Assembly: GCA_017536475.1 (NCBI GenBank)
Contig: JAFXHH010000001.1
Coordinates: forward strand, 1 to 64,000
Length of the DNA: 64,000 bases
Reading direction: 5' to 3'
DNA from: Clostridia bacterium
GTDB taxonomy: Bacteria > Bacillota > Clostridia > Oscillospirales > CAG-272
Below, in pieces: positions 10,485-18,912 of the stretch. Below the pieces are notes generated by a model. That model was not told the origin of the DNA. It did not search any database and saw only the letters and a program-made list of their open reading frames with translations. Positions within the stretch are counted from its first letter, which is position 1. The number at the start of each line of letters is the position of its first letter. The position numbers and the translations under genes were made by a program.

Positions 10485-10502
10485 CAATAGATGTAATTAT
10501 AC

Positions 10503-10532
10503 AAAAATCCCCCGTAACAACGGGGGATTTTT
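10503..10532. terminator. Bidirectional terminator
   Basis: A 12-bp stem (AAAAATCCCCCG with CGGGGGATTTTT) and a 6-base loop, between two convergent genes. A-rich and T-rich flanks let it work on both strands. Confidence 0.85.
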
Positions 10533-10543
10533 GCTTTTGACTG

Positions 10544-11656
10544 TTATTCTTTAAATACCTTTTTTACCGCTTCGAGATATCCGTATCCGTAGAGATCATC
10601 GGGCTCAAGGTAGCTGGTTTCGGTCCACTCGTTCCACGAGTTCACCGTAACAAGAGGGACTCTGTCGGAATGGCTGTCGATATATTCCTTCGCCATCCGC
10701 AAGCCCTTCTCAACGTTTTCGGGTGTGTTGTTTATTACAATGTTTTTGTAGAATTTGCGGAAACGGGGATTGTTGTCCCATCCGCAGGAGATATGCGGGA
10801 AATAGGGAACCGAGTAGTCCTTATCGATACGCTCCCACTCCTTCTTAACGTCGGCAAGAATGTTTATGTAGTCGCGGCAAACGTCGGTAAAATGCACGAA
10901 CTGATAGTGAGTGGCGCTGTCCGCGCCGAGCAGGGAAACGAGATCGCAGGTCGAGCCCTGCATATTGGAGTCAAATCCACTTAAATTGACCGCATGCTCG
11001 CCCCATATCGTGATCTGAAGATGCAGATCGGGGAATCCCGCCTTTTTTACTTCATCGCGGAACCAAGCGAGTGCTTCCTGAGTTTTTTCAATGCCGCCGA
11101 GACCCGAAACGAGATTGTTCACGTCGTAGATCATAAAAACGGGGCAGCCGTCGATCTTATAGTAGTTAGGCTGGCAGAAATATCTGGTGATAACTCGTGT
11201 TGCTACCGTCTCGAACGCCTTGCGCCCGACCGCGCCCTCCCAGATGACCGTATCGCCGAAATCGTCGGAAAGATCGATATTCCAGTAGTTGTTCGCGTCG
11301 TGGTTCGCCCACATCAGATAAAATTTCATTTTTTCGCGGTTTTCCGCCTTGAGAAAGCCGTCGTTGAGACAGTTTTCAAGGAAGGGACGGTTGTCGAACC
11401 AGTACCAATCGTAAATAAATACGTTGACACCGTGCGCCGTCGCCTGATCGATCTGAAACCTCATCACCTCGGGGTCAGCCTCGTTCTGATAGCCCCAGAG
11501 AGGCTTTCTGCTCCAATAATATCCGTTCTCCTTGGGGGCGGAATTTTTGACCGACTGCCACTCGCCCATGCCTTCCTTCCAAAACATTCTTGTGCGAGGC
11601 TCATCGCCCGTATACGCAGGCCAGATATATGCCGCTACGTCGTAATTCTTTGTCAT
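10544..11656 (-). CDS. WbsX/GH99-like glycan-acting protein
   Basis: A 370-residue protein of the WbsX / glycoside hydrolase 99-like group. It opens with the family pattern VAAYIWPAY, has YDWYWF near residue 100 and ends with NSWNEWTETSYLEPD, a conserved motif of the group. A second upstream ATG exists (11689), but GGAGA lies 7 bases before ATG 11656, and the family opening begins there. There is no signal peptide, so it should be cytoplasmic. Relatives occur in glycan biosynthesis and degradation loci. The substrate cannot be predicted, and it stands alone here. Confidence 0.7.
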   Translation of the reverse strand: MTKNYDVAAYIWPAYTGDEPRTRMFWKEGMGEWQSVKNSAPKENGYYWSRKPLWGYQNEADPEVMRFQIDQATAHGVNVFIYDWYWFDNRPFLENCLNDGFLKAENREKMKFYLMWANHDANNYWNIDLSDDFGDTVIWEGAVGRKAFETVATRVITRYFCQPNYYKIDGCPVFMIYDVNNLVSGLGGIEKTQEALAWFRDEVKKAGFPDLHLQITIWGEHAVNLSGFDSNMQGSTCDLVSLLGADSATHYQFVHFTDVCRDYINILADVKKEWERIDKDYSVPYFPHISCGWDNNPRFRKFYKNIVINNTPENVEKGLRMAKEYIDSHSDRVPLVTVNSWNEWTETSYLEPDDLYGYGYLEAVKKVFKE

Positions 11657-11743
11657 AATCTGTCTCCGTTCTGCCTCAAATAGCGGCAATTTTATTTTGC
11701 AGTAATTTATGTAAAAACATTTTGATGCGATTAAATTTACTTG

Positions 11744-11770
11744 ACTCGCTCCCGTCAGAATGGCGAGCGA
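11744..11770 (-). terminator. Possible terminator hairpin
   Basis: Directly after the stop of the 190-residue gene (read on the minus strand) is a stem TCGCTC...GAGCGA-type pairing with one mismatch. The run of T that follows is weak, so termination here is only likely. Confidence 0.4.
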
Positions 11771-12343
11771 TTATTGTTCATCTTTGTAGATATATGTTTT
11801 TGAACTGAAAAGCAAAATGATCTTGTTTGGCGAATCATTAAAGGAAACGGTAAAAAAGCTATCTCCGGGCAAAGAGAATTCTGCAGCTGCCCCCAACCTT
11901 GTGTTTTTGTATTCTTCGACGTTTGCTATAAATGTTTTTCCGCTTTCAAATTGGAAGATATGGTTCAAATGAGATTTGTTTCCAAATAACGTATGTGTTC
12001 CGCCATATATCAAAAACTGTATAATGCTTAAATGGTTGTCTTTGATCTCTTTAAGAACGTCTTCAACAACAGTAAAATCTCCGCGTCTTGCCTTGATGAG
12101 CTTCAAAAGAGCACGCACAAAGAAAAAAGCACAAATAATATAAAAAATTGCGTTGATAAGACCTACGATCAGTTTTATTGCTTGTGATGTGTTTGAGGAG
12201 GAAAGCAAGAGCAAGGACATCATTCCCAGAACGATCGCGCCTAAAATGCACATTAACAATGAGCCGATCATAGACCGCTTGGCTTCATACGCCAATTTTT
12301 TCAAAATAGTCTGTCTTGTAAGAATTTCTCTTTCGTCTTTCAT
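11771..12343 (-). CDS. Small membrane protein of unknown function
   Basis: A 190-residue protein. A charged N-terminus (about 25 residues) is followed by two transmembrane segments (about 27-49 and 58-80), then a Lys/Arg-rich turn and a soluble C-terminal domain of about 105 residues. The layout resembles small PH-like or DUF membrane proteins, but I recognise no family. GGAGG lies 8 bases before ATG 12343, and a consensus promoter sits upstream. It is transcribed alone, divergently from the tRNA region's + side. Confidence 0.65.
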   Translation of the reverse strand: MKDEREILTRQTILKKLAYEAKRSMIGSLLMCILGAIVLGMMSLLLLSSSNTSQAIKLIVGLINAIFYIICAFFFVRALLKLIKARRGDFTVVEDVLKEIKDNHLSIIQFLIYGGTHTLFGNKSHLNHIFQFESGKTFIANVEEYKNTRLGAAAEFSLPGDSFFTVSFNDSPNKIILLFSSKTYIYKDEQ

Positions 12344-12374
12344 TGAATTATCCTCCAGGGGTTGTCATTGAAAT

Positions 12375-12403
12375 ATTATAGCACTTTATGAATATATTGT
12401 CAA
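12375..12403 (-). promoter_or_regulatory. Consensus sigma-A promoter
   Basis: Read on the minus strand: TTGACA (12403-12398), exactly 17 bases, TATAAT (12380-12375). It drives the 190-residue membrane protein. Its -35 box abuts the tRNA-3'-end-like repeat that starts at 12404. Confidence 0.85.
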
Positions 12404-12528
12404 GTGCGGGTAAAAGGACTTCGAACCCATACACTCGCCTACGGGAACCCCCAAAAACTCGCGTTGCTCGTTTCGGAGAACCCCTATGGGCGAGGTGGAA
12501 GATTCAAGTGAGACTTCTCACCCATACG
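12404..12528. repeat. tRNA-Leu 3'-end copy and folded element
   Basis: Positions 12404-12421 repeat exactly the 18 bases that form the acceptor and T-arm end of the tRNA-Leu(CAG) gene (12568-12585). The following approximately 100 bases are not coding. They can fold through CTCGCC (near 12434) with GGGCGAG (near 12490) into a long imperfect hairpin. The arrangement resembles a degraded tRNA gene or the scar of an insertion at a tRNA 3' end. No integrase is present. Confidence 0.5.
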
Positions 12529-12566
12529 AAAAATACGCAGCAGGGTAAACCCTACTGCGTATTTTT
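12529..12566 (-). terminator. Terminator of the tRNA-Leu operon
   Basis: An AT-flanked hairpin (AAAATACGCAG with CTGCGTATTTT, plus an inner AGGGT/ACCCT pairing) directly after the CCA end of tRNA-Leu(CAG), with a T run on the minus strand. Confidence 0.75.
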
Positions 12567-12652
12567 GGTGCGGGTAAAAGGACTTGAACCTTCACGAAGT
12601 CGCCCCCACTAGAACCTGAATCTAGCGCGTCTGCCAATTCCGCCATACCCGC
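12566..12652 (-). tRNA. tRNA-Leu (anticodon CAG)
   Basis: An 87-base cloverleaf with encoded CCA. Acceptor GCGGGTA pairs with TACCCGC. The anticodon stem CTAGA/TCTAG holds loop TTCAGGT, giving CAG. The long variable arm and GGTTCAAGTCC T-arm are typical of type II tRNA-Leu. Confidence 0.95.
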
Positions 12653-12656
12653 GTTT

Positions 12657-12688
12657 GCGGGTTGGCGGAATAGTCCGCGCATACCCGC
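12657..12688 (-). other. Spacer hairpin between the two tRNA-Leu genes
   Basis: GCGGGT (12657-12662) pairs with ACCCGC (12683-12688), with an inner GCGGA/TCCGC helix around an ATAG loop. It lies in the precursor between the two tRNAs. It may guide processing or be a remnant of the tRNA-Leu 5' end, which shares GCGGGTATG. Confidence 0.45.
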
Positions 12689-12718
12689 GTATGAAAGGGA
12701 ACCTTTTTGCTCCCCCCT

Positions 12719-12803
12719 TGGTGCGAGAAACGGGACTTGAACCCGTACGGTGTAAACCACACGCCCCTCAAACGTGCGCGTCTGCCAGTTCCGCCACTCT
12801 CGC
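12719..12803 (-). tRNA. tRNA-Leu (anticodon GAG)
   Basis: An 85-base type II tRNA with encoded CCA. Acceptor GCGAGAG, D-arm GGCGGAACTGGCAGACGC, anticodon loop TTGAGGG giving GAG, long variable arm, T-arm GGGTTCAAGTCCC. First gene of the tRNA-Leu operon. Confidence 0.95.
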
Positions 12804-12815
12804 GTTTGCTTTTCG

Positions 12816-12856
12816 GGTTGCTACGCAACCTCGGTCTGCCAAGTGCTACGCACTTG
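12816..12856 (-). other. Twin hairpins in the tRNA-Leu operon leader
   Basis: Two perfect hairpins with the same three-base loop lie in the approximately 110-base leader between the promoter and the first tRNA. They are GGTTGC-TAC-GCAACC (12816-12830) and CAAGTGC-TAC-GCACTTG (12840-12856). Function unknown; processing signals or decayed tRNA sequence are possible. Confidence 0.5.
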
Positions 12857-12919
12857 AGATCCCGCCGTCGCACCGCGATCCTCTTAATGAAAATGCGCCT
12901 TTTTCGCGACAACGCAAAC

Positions 12920-12948
12920 ATTATACATCATAAGAGACTTTTTGTCAA
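12920..12948 (-). promoter_or_regulatory. Consensus promoter of the tRNA-Leu operon
   Basis: Minus strand: TTGACA (12948-12943), 17 bases, TATAAT (12925-12920). A perfect match to the vegetative consensus, as expected for stable RNA. Confidence 0.9.
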
Positions 12949-13026
12949 TAGTTTTTTAGAAAAAAGTGTAAAAATTATTGTCATTTATTCTTCATGAGTG
13001 AAGTCCGTTCATTACGCACAATTCTC

Positions 13027-13055
13027 TTGACTTCCGTACAAAAATGATTTATAAT
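13027..13055 (+). promoter_or_regulatory. Sigma-A-type promoter
   Basis: TTGACT (13027-13032), 17-base spacer, TATAAT (13050-13055), 45 bases before the lipoprotein start at 13101. Confidence 0.85.
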
Positions 13056-13100
13056 GATGATGTAATATTCTCGCGAGTGAATTCCCGAAGGAGAAAAACT

Positions 13101-16100
13101 ATGAAAAAATGTGTTCTTGGACTTTCTGCAATTATTTTGGTGCTTTGTATGTGTATTGCTATTCTTGCGTCTTGCGGAAAAGGCGGCAAAGAGGAAACGA
13201 CTTCCGATATTCCAAACGAGGGGACAACGACGGGCAAAGCCGAGGATAAGACCACCGCAGGCACGACGGAATTACAAGAAACGACAGTGCTTGAGGAAAT
13301 ACCTACCGACGTCACAAGTGAGGCAACGACGGCAGACAAAAACGAAGATAAGACCACCGACAGTACGACGGAATTGCGAGAAACGACGGTGCTTGAGGAA
13401 ATGCCTACTGACGTCACGAGCGAGGGAACTACAGTAGAAAAAAACGAGGATCAGACAACAGAGGGAACGACGGAGATCGATCGTCCTGCAGTGCCCGAGG
13501 AAACGGCGGAGATCGATCGTCCTGCAGTGCCCGAGGGAACGACGGAGATCGATCGTCCTGCGATACCCGAGGAAACGGCAGAAATCGAGGAAACTACTGC
13601 TATTGTGGAAACGCCCGATGAGGAGATTGTCCTTGACGACGATGACGGAGAGCTCATACTTATGGCAGACAGGCTTGCCAATGGGGTGCAGACCTATTAC
13701 GAGCACGGCGGCAGAGATTTTTTTGTGGTCGAAAACACGAATATGATGTTGAATTTTGCTGTTTCGAGCAATTATGACAATCAGGTTTCGTCGCTGACCG
13801 ATAAGTCGGGAAATGCTTATATTAACGACACTATGGACGTTTTCGTAAGAATGACGGATGGATCCACTTACTATTCTTCGGGTGCGATGACGTCAGCCTC
13901 CACGAACATCTATCGACTTGGATACTATTACTATGAAAATCGAATAGAGAATCTTTCATTCGTTGGAAGAAGCAACATAGATGCGTCAATAGTCTGCAAC
14001 CACATGGCAGCTGCAGCCAACGATCATCTTTCGGTCGTCTCCCAAAATTCTGCCCAGAACGTTGTCGTTATGAAGGTCGAAAATTCGGTAGATCCGTTCT
14101 TTATGATCAATAACATCAATATGTCTGCGGATAAATACAAATACGTAGAGATAACGCTGAAAGCAAATAGCGGAATATCCTCGTCGGCAGGCATTTACGT
14201 CATAGCAGGCTCCAAAAACGGATATAACGCTGAGCAACAAACGTCTTTCAATATTATTCCCGATGGCAAATATCATACGTACGTCGTTGCACTCGGCGGC
14301 TTGCCCGACTACACGGGAAGCCTTAAGGGAGTAAGATTCGATATAGGAGGCACTAAAGGCGCAACCTTCGAGGTCGGCGGAGTAAGAATGCTTGGAATGA
14401 ATTACACCGCGCCCGATAACCTTTCTCTCTGCAGATCATTTTTGAGCTATTCGGATAAGCTCCATCACGTTATACAGGTAGCTGCATCCAAGCAGACCTC
14501 AAACGTTGCCGAGGTCGGAATGCTCACGACCATACCAACAGATAGAGTCAAGCAGCTCGTAGTCAAGGATAAAAACGGTCTTCATTACGACCTTGCTGAA
14601 GCGATAGATTGGGCGAGCACCGAGTACGTAGGATTTCTTATCGACGGAGTTGGAGCGTTCGGATATATTCTTCCGTACGATGCTTCGGGTGGAAATATAA
14701 AGGTCGTTAAGAACGGTCAAAATTACCTCGTGGAGCAGACCAAGTCGGTCAAAAATAACACTATAAAGCCGTCGTCACAGGGCAGTGAAAATTCCAACGA
14801 TTTCTTTATGGGACAACGCATTTACACCGACACGGAGAAGACTCTTGACACCTTTATTTACGAGGCGGAATGTGAAAGACATCCTCTGACCGAGGAAAAC
14901 TTCATAATTAAGGGCAAGATCATTTCCGACGCGAATTTTGCGGGATATAACGCGCTCCGAGGCTGTTACGTTCTGAATATAACCAAGAGTACTCATTTCA
15001 GTGAGGCGTATTACAATTATCCAAACGCGCAGTTCGGCGTGGAATTTATCGTCAAGGGTGATGACAAGGACCGCACCGTCTACCTGATGACTGCATCCCC
15101 TAACGGAGGGCTTGAGTGCGCGGTGCTTCTTGACGAGAAGCAAATGCTGCTGCCGATTCCGATCGAGGTCTGTAAAAACTTCAAGGGAGATGGAGAGAAC
15201 ACAATATTTATGTTGGATGACACCGCGTACGGTGAGGCTATCGTTCCTTTGATAGTAAAGGCAAGCTCTGAGGACACCTTCACCTTCCTGAACCTTTATC
15301 AGAACTGGGGACTTTTCCCACTCAAGCAGCTATCGTCGATACAGTTCTTCCAGCCATATTATCATCTTTCCACGGGTGTAACCGAAACTAACTGCATCGT
15401 TCCTTATTCGAGCGAGGGAATTCTTCTGCCCGACCACAGAGCGATGTCTGCTCCTCTTTGGGAAACACAGCCGCAGCACACCAATAGCGGATACCACAAT
15501 TTTGTCAAATATTATCTCCCCAACGGTACGCTCGTTACAAGCCAGCACGTGCAGACCGATATCTCCTCGTACGGTCCTACGTATTCGGATATGACCGACG
15601 TGATGATAACGACCGATGAGAAAATTAAATTCACGTACAATCACATGGAGATGCCTCAGACCGATGAGAACAGGACATACTATCAGATAAAGATAGACGT
15701 CCTTGAGGATCTGACGATCGAGAGCTTCAGGGAGGATTTCTGCATTTACAGCGTCGGCTCAAACGACGTTACGGGATACTATACGCAGGTCGGATACCTC
15801 GATGAGAATAACGTAAGCCGCGTAGTCAACGCGAATTTGACCGACACCGCGGTCGAGTACCGTCTCGGCAGCAAATTTCCGTATTTTACCTTTATGAATA
15901 TGGCGGGCTATTCCAACTCCACGGGCTATTGTAACGTTTCAATTCTCGTGTATGACGCAGAGGCGGTCATCAACGGGGAAGAGACCGAATGTCGTTTCGT
16001 CCTCAGGAATACCAAGGGCGTTCTGACTCTCACGCTTGATCTCGATAAGGTCGAGCTTAAATCGGGCGACAGTATCACGATAAACGGCATACTGCTCCCA

Positions 16101-17177
16101 TGGGGCTCGCAGAAAAGCGTATACGACGGGTCTAACGGACTTGCTCCCGACCAGAATCTGAGAAACGTAATAAAAGACTCCTTTGTTGATCCTCTCAAGG
16201 CAACTGCGAAAGAGAACTGCGAGACCGTGTCGTACAGTGATGGCATCTTCCTCCCCGAGCTCCTCACAACCAATGGCAAGAGCGCGACCTTCACGCTTTC
16301 GGGCGGTAATAATAACGTTGCGGTGAGGATATACGGCTTTAAAACCCTGACCGTGCCTTACGTAGAGGAATACGTAAACGGCAGCTGGGTAGAGTATAAG
16401 CTTTCGTCGGCAAATGCGCCCGATGCATACGGATACGGCTTTGAGTACGATGGATATAGCGTATATTACGATGGAGATAAGACCTATTCTTATTCGTTCG
16501 TCGCCTCGCTTAACAACGGCGCTCCAAGAACCTTCCGAATTACCGTCGACGGCGAGTTTAAGGGTTGGGAAAACGGCTCGTCAGGCGGTAACGAAAGCTT
16601 CACGGACGAAAAGGGAACCGAAAAGCTCACCGTGTACGTTTCTCCGAATGATGTGTGCAATCTCACCGGCATAATCGGCTGTAAGGCAAGGGTCTTCGGA
16701 GATGACGAATATTACGTCAGATTTACCGCGCAGGGCGCTCCCGAAAGCTATGCCATATTCTATACTGATCCGACGGGAAGCGTAGCAACGGGAAAGTATA
16801 TGGTGGTCAAATACAGAGTTCCCAAAACCGTTACAAGCATGGCATCCTCGTTCGAGCTTTTTGTGAGCACGCAAAATGAAGAACCCACAGGGAATGGCAG
16901 GTTTGTGTCGCCTAAGATAGCTCACGACGGTCAATGGCACATAATGGTGCTTGATATGACCCAGAGCGCTACCTTTACGTCAAAAAACGGAAAATATTAT
17001 GCAAAGCACGCAAGACTCGATATGATCAACGGTCAATACGGCGTCAATACGTATGTCGATATTGCTTATTTGGGTCTGACAGACGAGCTTTCTGATCTCG
17101 ACGAGCTTATGCAAAATGCCGCAACCGTTACGCTCGTTGATGCAAACGGAGCTGCTACAAGGCTTGATCCTCAGTAA
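13101..17177 (+). CDS. Very large lipoprotein with Thr/Glu repeat stalk
   Basis: A 1358-residue protein. Lipoprotein signal peptide with lipobox LASC (Cys at about residue 27). A Thr/Glu/Pro-rich low-complexity stalk follows to about residue 175, containing two 34-residue and three 12-residue repeats. The long body (about 180-1340) is rich in Tyr, Asn and Gly with strand-like segments. Around residues 315-435 it looks like a beta-sandwich carbohydrate-binding module (YVEITLKANSG, GVRFDIGGTKG). No catalytic motif recognised. An in-frame upstream ATG at 13044 overlaps the promoter, so ATG 13101 with AAGGAG 7 bases before it is preferred. Probably a surface glycan-binding or structural lipoprotein (inference). 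Followed by a terminator. Confidence 0.75.
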   Translation: MKKCVLGLSAIILVLCMCIAILASCGKGGKEETTSDIPNEGTTTGKAEDKTTAGTTELQETTVLEEIPTDVTSEATTADKNEDKTTDSTTELRETTVLEEMPTDVTSEGTTVEKNEDQTTEGTTEIDRPAVPEETAEIDRPAVPEGTTEIDRPAIPEETAEIEETTAIVETPDEEIVLDDDDGELILMADRLANGVQTYYEHGGRDFFVVENTNMMLNFAVSSNYDNQVSSLTDKSGNAYINDTMDVFVRMTDGSTYYSSGAMTSASTNIYRLGYYYYENRIENLSFVGRSNIDASIVCNHMAAAANDHLSVVSQNSAQNVVVMKVENSVDPFFMINNINMSADKYKYVEITLKANSGISSSAGIYVIAGSKNGYNAEQQTSFNIIPDGKYHTYVVALGGLPDYTGSLKGVRFDIGGTKGATFEVGGVRMLGMNYTAPDNLSLCRSFLSYSDKLHHVIQVAASKQTSNVAEVGMLTTIPTDRVKQLVVKDKNGLHYDLAEAIDWASTEYVGFLIDGVGAFGYILPYDASGGNIKVVKNGQNYLVEQTKSVKNNTIKPSSQGSENSNDFFMGQRIYTDTEKTLDTFIYEAECERHPLTEENFIIKGKIISDANFAGYNALRGCYVLNITKSTHFSEAYYNYPNAQFGVEFIVKGDDKDRTVYLMTASPNGGLECAVLLDEKQMLLPIPIEVCKNFKGDGENTIFMLDDTAYGEAIVPLIVKASSEDTFTFLNLYQNWGLFPLKQLSSIQFFQPYYHLSTGVTETNCIVPYSSEGILLPDHRAMSAPLWETQPQHTNSGYHNFVKYYLPNGTLVTSQHVQTDISSYGPTYSDMTDVMITTDEKIKFTYNHMEMPQTDENRTYYQIKIDVLEDLTIESFREDFCIYSVGSNDVTGYYTQVGYLDENNVSRVVNANLTDTAVEYRLGSKFPYFTFMNMAGYSNSTGYCNVSILVYDAEAVINGEETECRFVLRNTKGVLTLTLDLDKVELKSGDSITINGILLPWGSQKSVYDGSNGLAPDQNLRNVIKDSFVDPLKATAKENCETVSYSDGIFLPELLTTNGKSATFTLSGGNNNVAVRIYGFKTLTVPYVEEYVNGSWVEYKLSSANAPDAYGYGFEYDGYSVYYDGDKTYSYSFVASLNNGAPRTFRITVDGEFKGWENGSSGGNESFTDEKGTEKLTVYVSPNDVCNLTGIIGCKARVFGDDEYYVRFTAQGAPESYAIFYTDPTGSVATGKYMVVKYRVPKTVTSMASSFELFVSTQNEEPTGNGRFVSPKIAHDGQWHIMVLDMTQSATFTSKNGKYYAKHARLDMINGQYGVNTYVDIAYLGLTDELSDLDELMQNAATVTLVDANGAATRLDPQ
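13242..13445 (+). repeat. Two 102-bp repeats in the lipoprotein stalk
   Basis: Two 34-codon units (EDKTT...TTEL.ETTVLEE.PTDVTSE), with a partial third beginning at 13446. They encode the Thr/Glu-rich stalk. Confidence 0.85.
13467..13574 (+). repeat. Three 36-bp repeats in the lipoprotein stalk
   Basis: Three units of 12 codons (TTEIDRPAVPEE) with near-identical DNA, followed by a partial unit. The high DNA identity suggests recent expansion and likely length variation between strains. Confidence 0.9.
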
Positions 17178-17220
17178 TAATGACCGTTTTGAACGGAATT
17201 TACAAAAAATTAACATTTTC

Positions 17221-17250
17221 AAGAGGCTGTTAAAAACGGCCTCTTTTTTT
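17221..17250 (+). terminator. Rho-independent terminator
   Basis: AAGAGGC pairs with GCCTCTT (plus inner pairing around TTAAAAA), followed by a run of eight T. Separates the lipoprotein from the polysaccharide locus. Confidence 0.9.
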
Positions 17251-17293
17251 GCCTCAAAAAGCTTAAAATATTGTGCAAAAAACCTATTTTGCC

Positions 17294-17322
17294 TTGACAT
17301 AAGGACATATATATGATATAAT
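17294..17322 (+). promoter_or_regulatory. Consensus promoter of the polysaccharide locus
   Basis: TTGACA (17294-17299), 17 bases, TATAAT (17317-17322). It places the transcript start near 17329, which rules out ATG 17326 as the first start codon and supports GTG 17359. Confidence 0.9.
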
Positions 17323-17358
17323 ATTATGAATTATAATGTTTTTAAGGAGAATATCCAA

Positions 17359-17994
17359 GTGTATAAACGTGTCGTTAAAAGGATCATAGATCTTATTCTC
17401 GCAACGGTGGGTATTATTATCCTGTCATTGCCGATGCTGCTAATAGCGATTGCCATTAAAATTGATAGCAAAGGACCTGTTATTTTCAAACAAAAAAGAG
17501 TTGGAATACATAAAAAGCATTTTATGATCCTCAAATTCCGTACGATGCGTACCGATACCCCCCACGACGCTCCCACGCACGAGCTGTCTGACCCGAAAAA
17601 GTGGATAACCAAGGTCGGTGGTTTCTTGAGGAAGACGTCTCTTGACGAACTCCCTCAGCTCTTTAACATCTGGATAGGGAATATGTCTGTAATTGGTCCT
17701 CGCCCGGCGCTCTGGAATCAGTTTGACCTGATAGATGAGCGTGATAAGTACGGCGCAAACGACGTTCGCCCGGGCCTTACTGGTTGGGCACAGATAAACG
17801 GCCGCGATGAGCTTGAAATCGACGTTAAGGCAAAACTCGACGGCGAATACGTGGAGAAAATGAGCTTTGGATTCGACGTGAAATGCTTTTTCGGCACAGT
17901 AAAGAGCGTTATGAAGTCGGACGGTGTCGTTGAGGGCGGCACGGGAGAGATGAAGAAGGAGGCCGAAGCGTCCAAGGATGGCGCAGAGGTATAA
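17359..17994 (+). CDS. Initiating undecaprenyl-phosphate sugar-phosphate transferase
   Basis: A 211-residue monotopic phosphoglycosyl transferase of the bacterial sugar transferase family (short PglC/WcaJ-C-terminal type). It transfers a sugar-1-phosphate from a UDP-sugar to undecaprenyl phosphate, starting the glycan repeat. It shows an N-terminal membrane-inserting helix with KRIIDLILA, then IDSKGPVIFKQKRVG, KFRTM, the KTSLDELPQL segment with the catalytic Asp-Glu, SVIGPRPAL and RPGLTGWAQINGRDEL. GTG 17359 is chosen because AAGGAGA lies 9 bases upstream and the earlier ATG overlaps the promoter. First gene of the locus; the next gene follows at once. Confidence 0.92.
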   Translation: MYKRVVKRIIDLILATVGIIILSLPMLLIAIAIKIDSKGPVIFKQKRVGIHKKHFMILKFRTMRTDTPHDAPTHELSDPKKWITKVGGFLRKTSLDELPQLFNIWIGNMSVIGPRPALWNQFDLIDERDKYGANDVRPGLTGWAQINGRDELEIDVKAKLDGEYVEKMSFGFDVKCFFGTVKSVMKSDGVVEGGTGEMKKEAEASKDGAEV

Positions 17995-18004
17995 CGGTAA
18001 GATT

Positions 18005-18838
18005 ATGGCTCTCAAGCTTATGTATATTACAAATCGCCCCGAGATCGCGATCATTGCCCAAAGATGTGGGGTTGACCGTATTTTTGTCGATATGGAGCGT
18101 ATCGGAAAGGAAAAAAGACAGCCGGGCGACACCGTAAAGTCTTCACACACGGTTGAGGATGTAATAAAAGTCAAATCGGTTTTGACTACCTCGGAGCTTT
18201 TGGTGCGTGTGAATCCCATTTGCGAGAATGTAGAGGGATTTTGCGGATCTGCAGCCGAGATCGAAGCGGTAATTGCCGCCGGTGCAGACGTAATTATGCT
18301 TCCGATGGCGAAGACGGTCGACGAGGTTAAAATCTTTGCAGAGCACGTAAAGGGAAGAGCAAAAACAATGCTCCTGCTCGAAACTGCAGAGGCGGCGGAA
18401 AAGATAAGAGAGATGCTCGATTTAGGTGTTATAGACGAGGTGCATATCGGTCTTAACGATCTTCATCTGTCTTTGGGCAAAAAATTTATGTTTGAACTCT
18501 TGACAGATGGCACGGTCGAGAGACTGTGCGAAATCATATCAGAGTACGGATTGCCGTACGGATTTGGCGGTATTGCAAGACTGGGATACGGTATGCTGCC
18601 GTCCGAATACGTTATCGCCGAGCATTACAGGCTTGGTTCGCAGTCGGCTATCCTTTCGCGTAGCTTCGCCAACGTAAATAAAATGTCGGAGCTCGATGAG
18701 ATAGAAGGACTGTTCGAGCTTGAAACCGAAAACATCCGCAAGTACGAGAAAGCACTGATGTCTTACACCCCCGAAATGTTTGAAAAGAACAGGCTTGAAA
18801 CGGTGCGACTTGTGGATCAGATCTGCAGATCAATTTGA
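18005..18838 (+). CDS. HpcH/HpaI-family aldolase of the polysaccharide locus
   Basis: A 277-residue TIM-barrel protein of the class II HpcH/HpaI aldolase / citrate lyase beta family. Such enzymes cleave or form bonds at pyruvate-like 2-keto acids using a metal. Expected landmarks are present: VDME near residue 26, the Arg in LLVRVNP, AGADVIMLP, Glu in LLLETAEA and Asp in HIGLNDLHLSLG. An in-frame ATG at 17978 overlaps the previous gene, but its ribosome site is too far away. ATG 18005 is adopted with moderate confidence. The substrate is unknown. Close relatives recur in capsule loci, so it probably makes a precursor for a glycan substituent (inference). Confidence 0.8.
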   Translation: MALKLMYITNRPEIAIIAQRCGVDRIFVDMERIGKEKRQPGDTVKSSHTVEDVIKVKSVLTTSELLVRVNPICENVEGFCGSAAEIEAVIAAGADVIMLPMAKTVDEVKIFAEHVKGRAKTMLLLETAEAAEKIREMLDLGVIDEVHIGLNDLHLSLGKKFMFELLTDGTVERLCEIISEYGLPYGFGGIARLGYGMLPSEYVIAEHYRLGSQSAILSRSFANVNKMSELDEIEGLFELETENIRKYEKALMSYTPEMFEKNRLETVRLVDQICRSI

Positions 18839-18912
18839 GGATGAACGGAAACAACTCACCGGAAGGAATATTTATCGTATAATGCCGCAACGAGAGACGA
18901 ACGGAGATTATA

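Noticed and set aside
11656-11689. Upstream ATG 11689 as start of the WbsX-like gene
   Set aside because: No ribosome site there, while GGAGA precedes ATG 11656 where the family pattern begins.
17326-17358. ATG 17326 as start of the sugar transferase
   Set aside because: It lies about four bases after the -10 box, upstream of the predicted transcript start.
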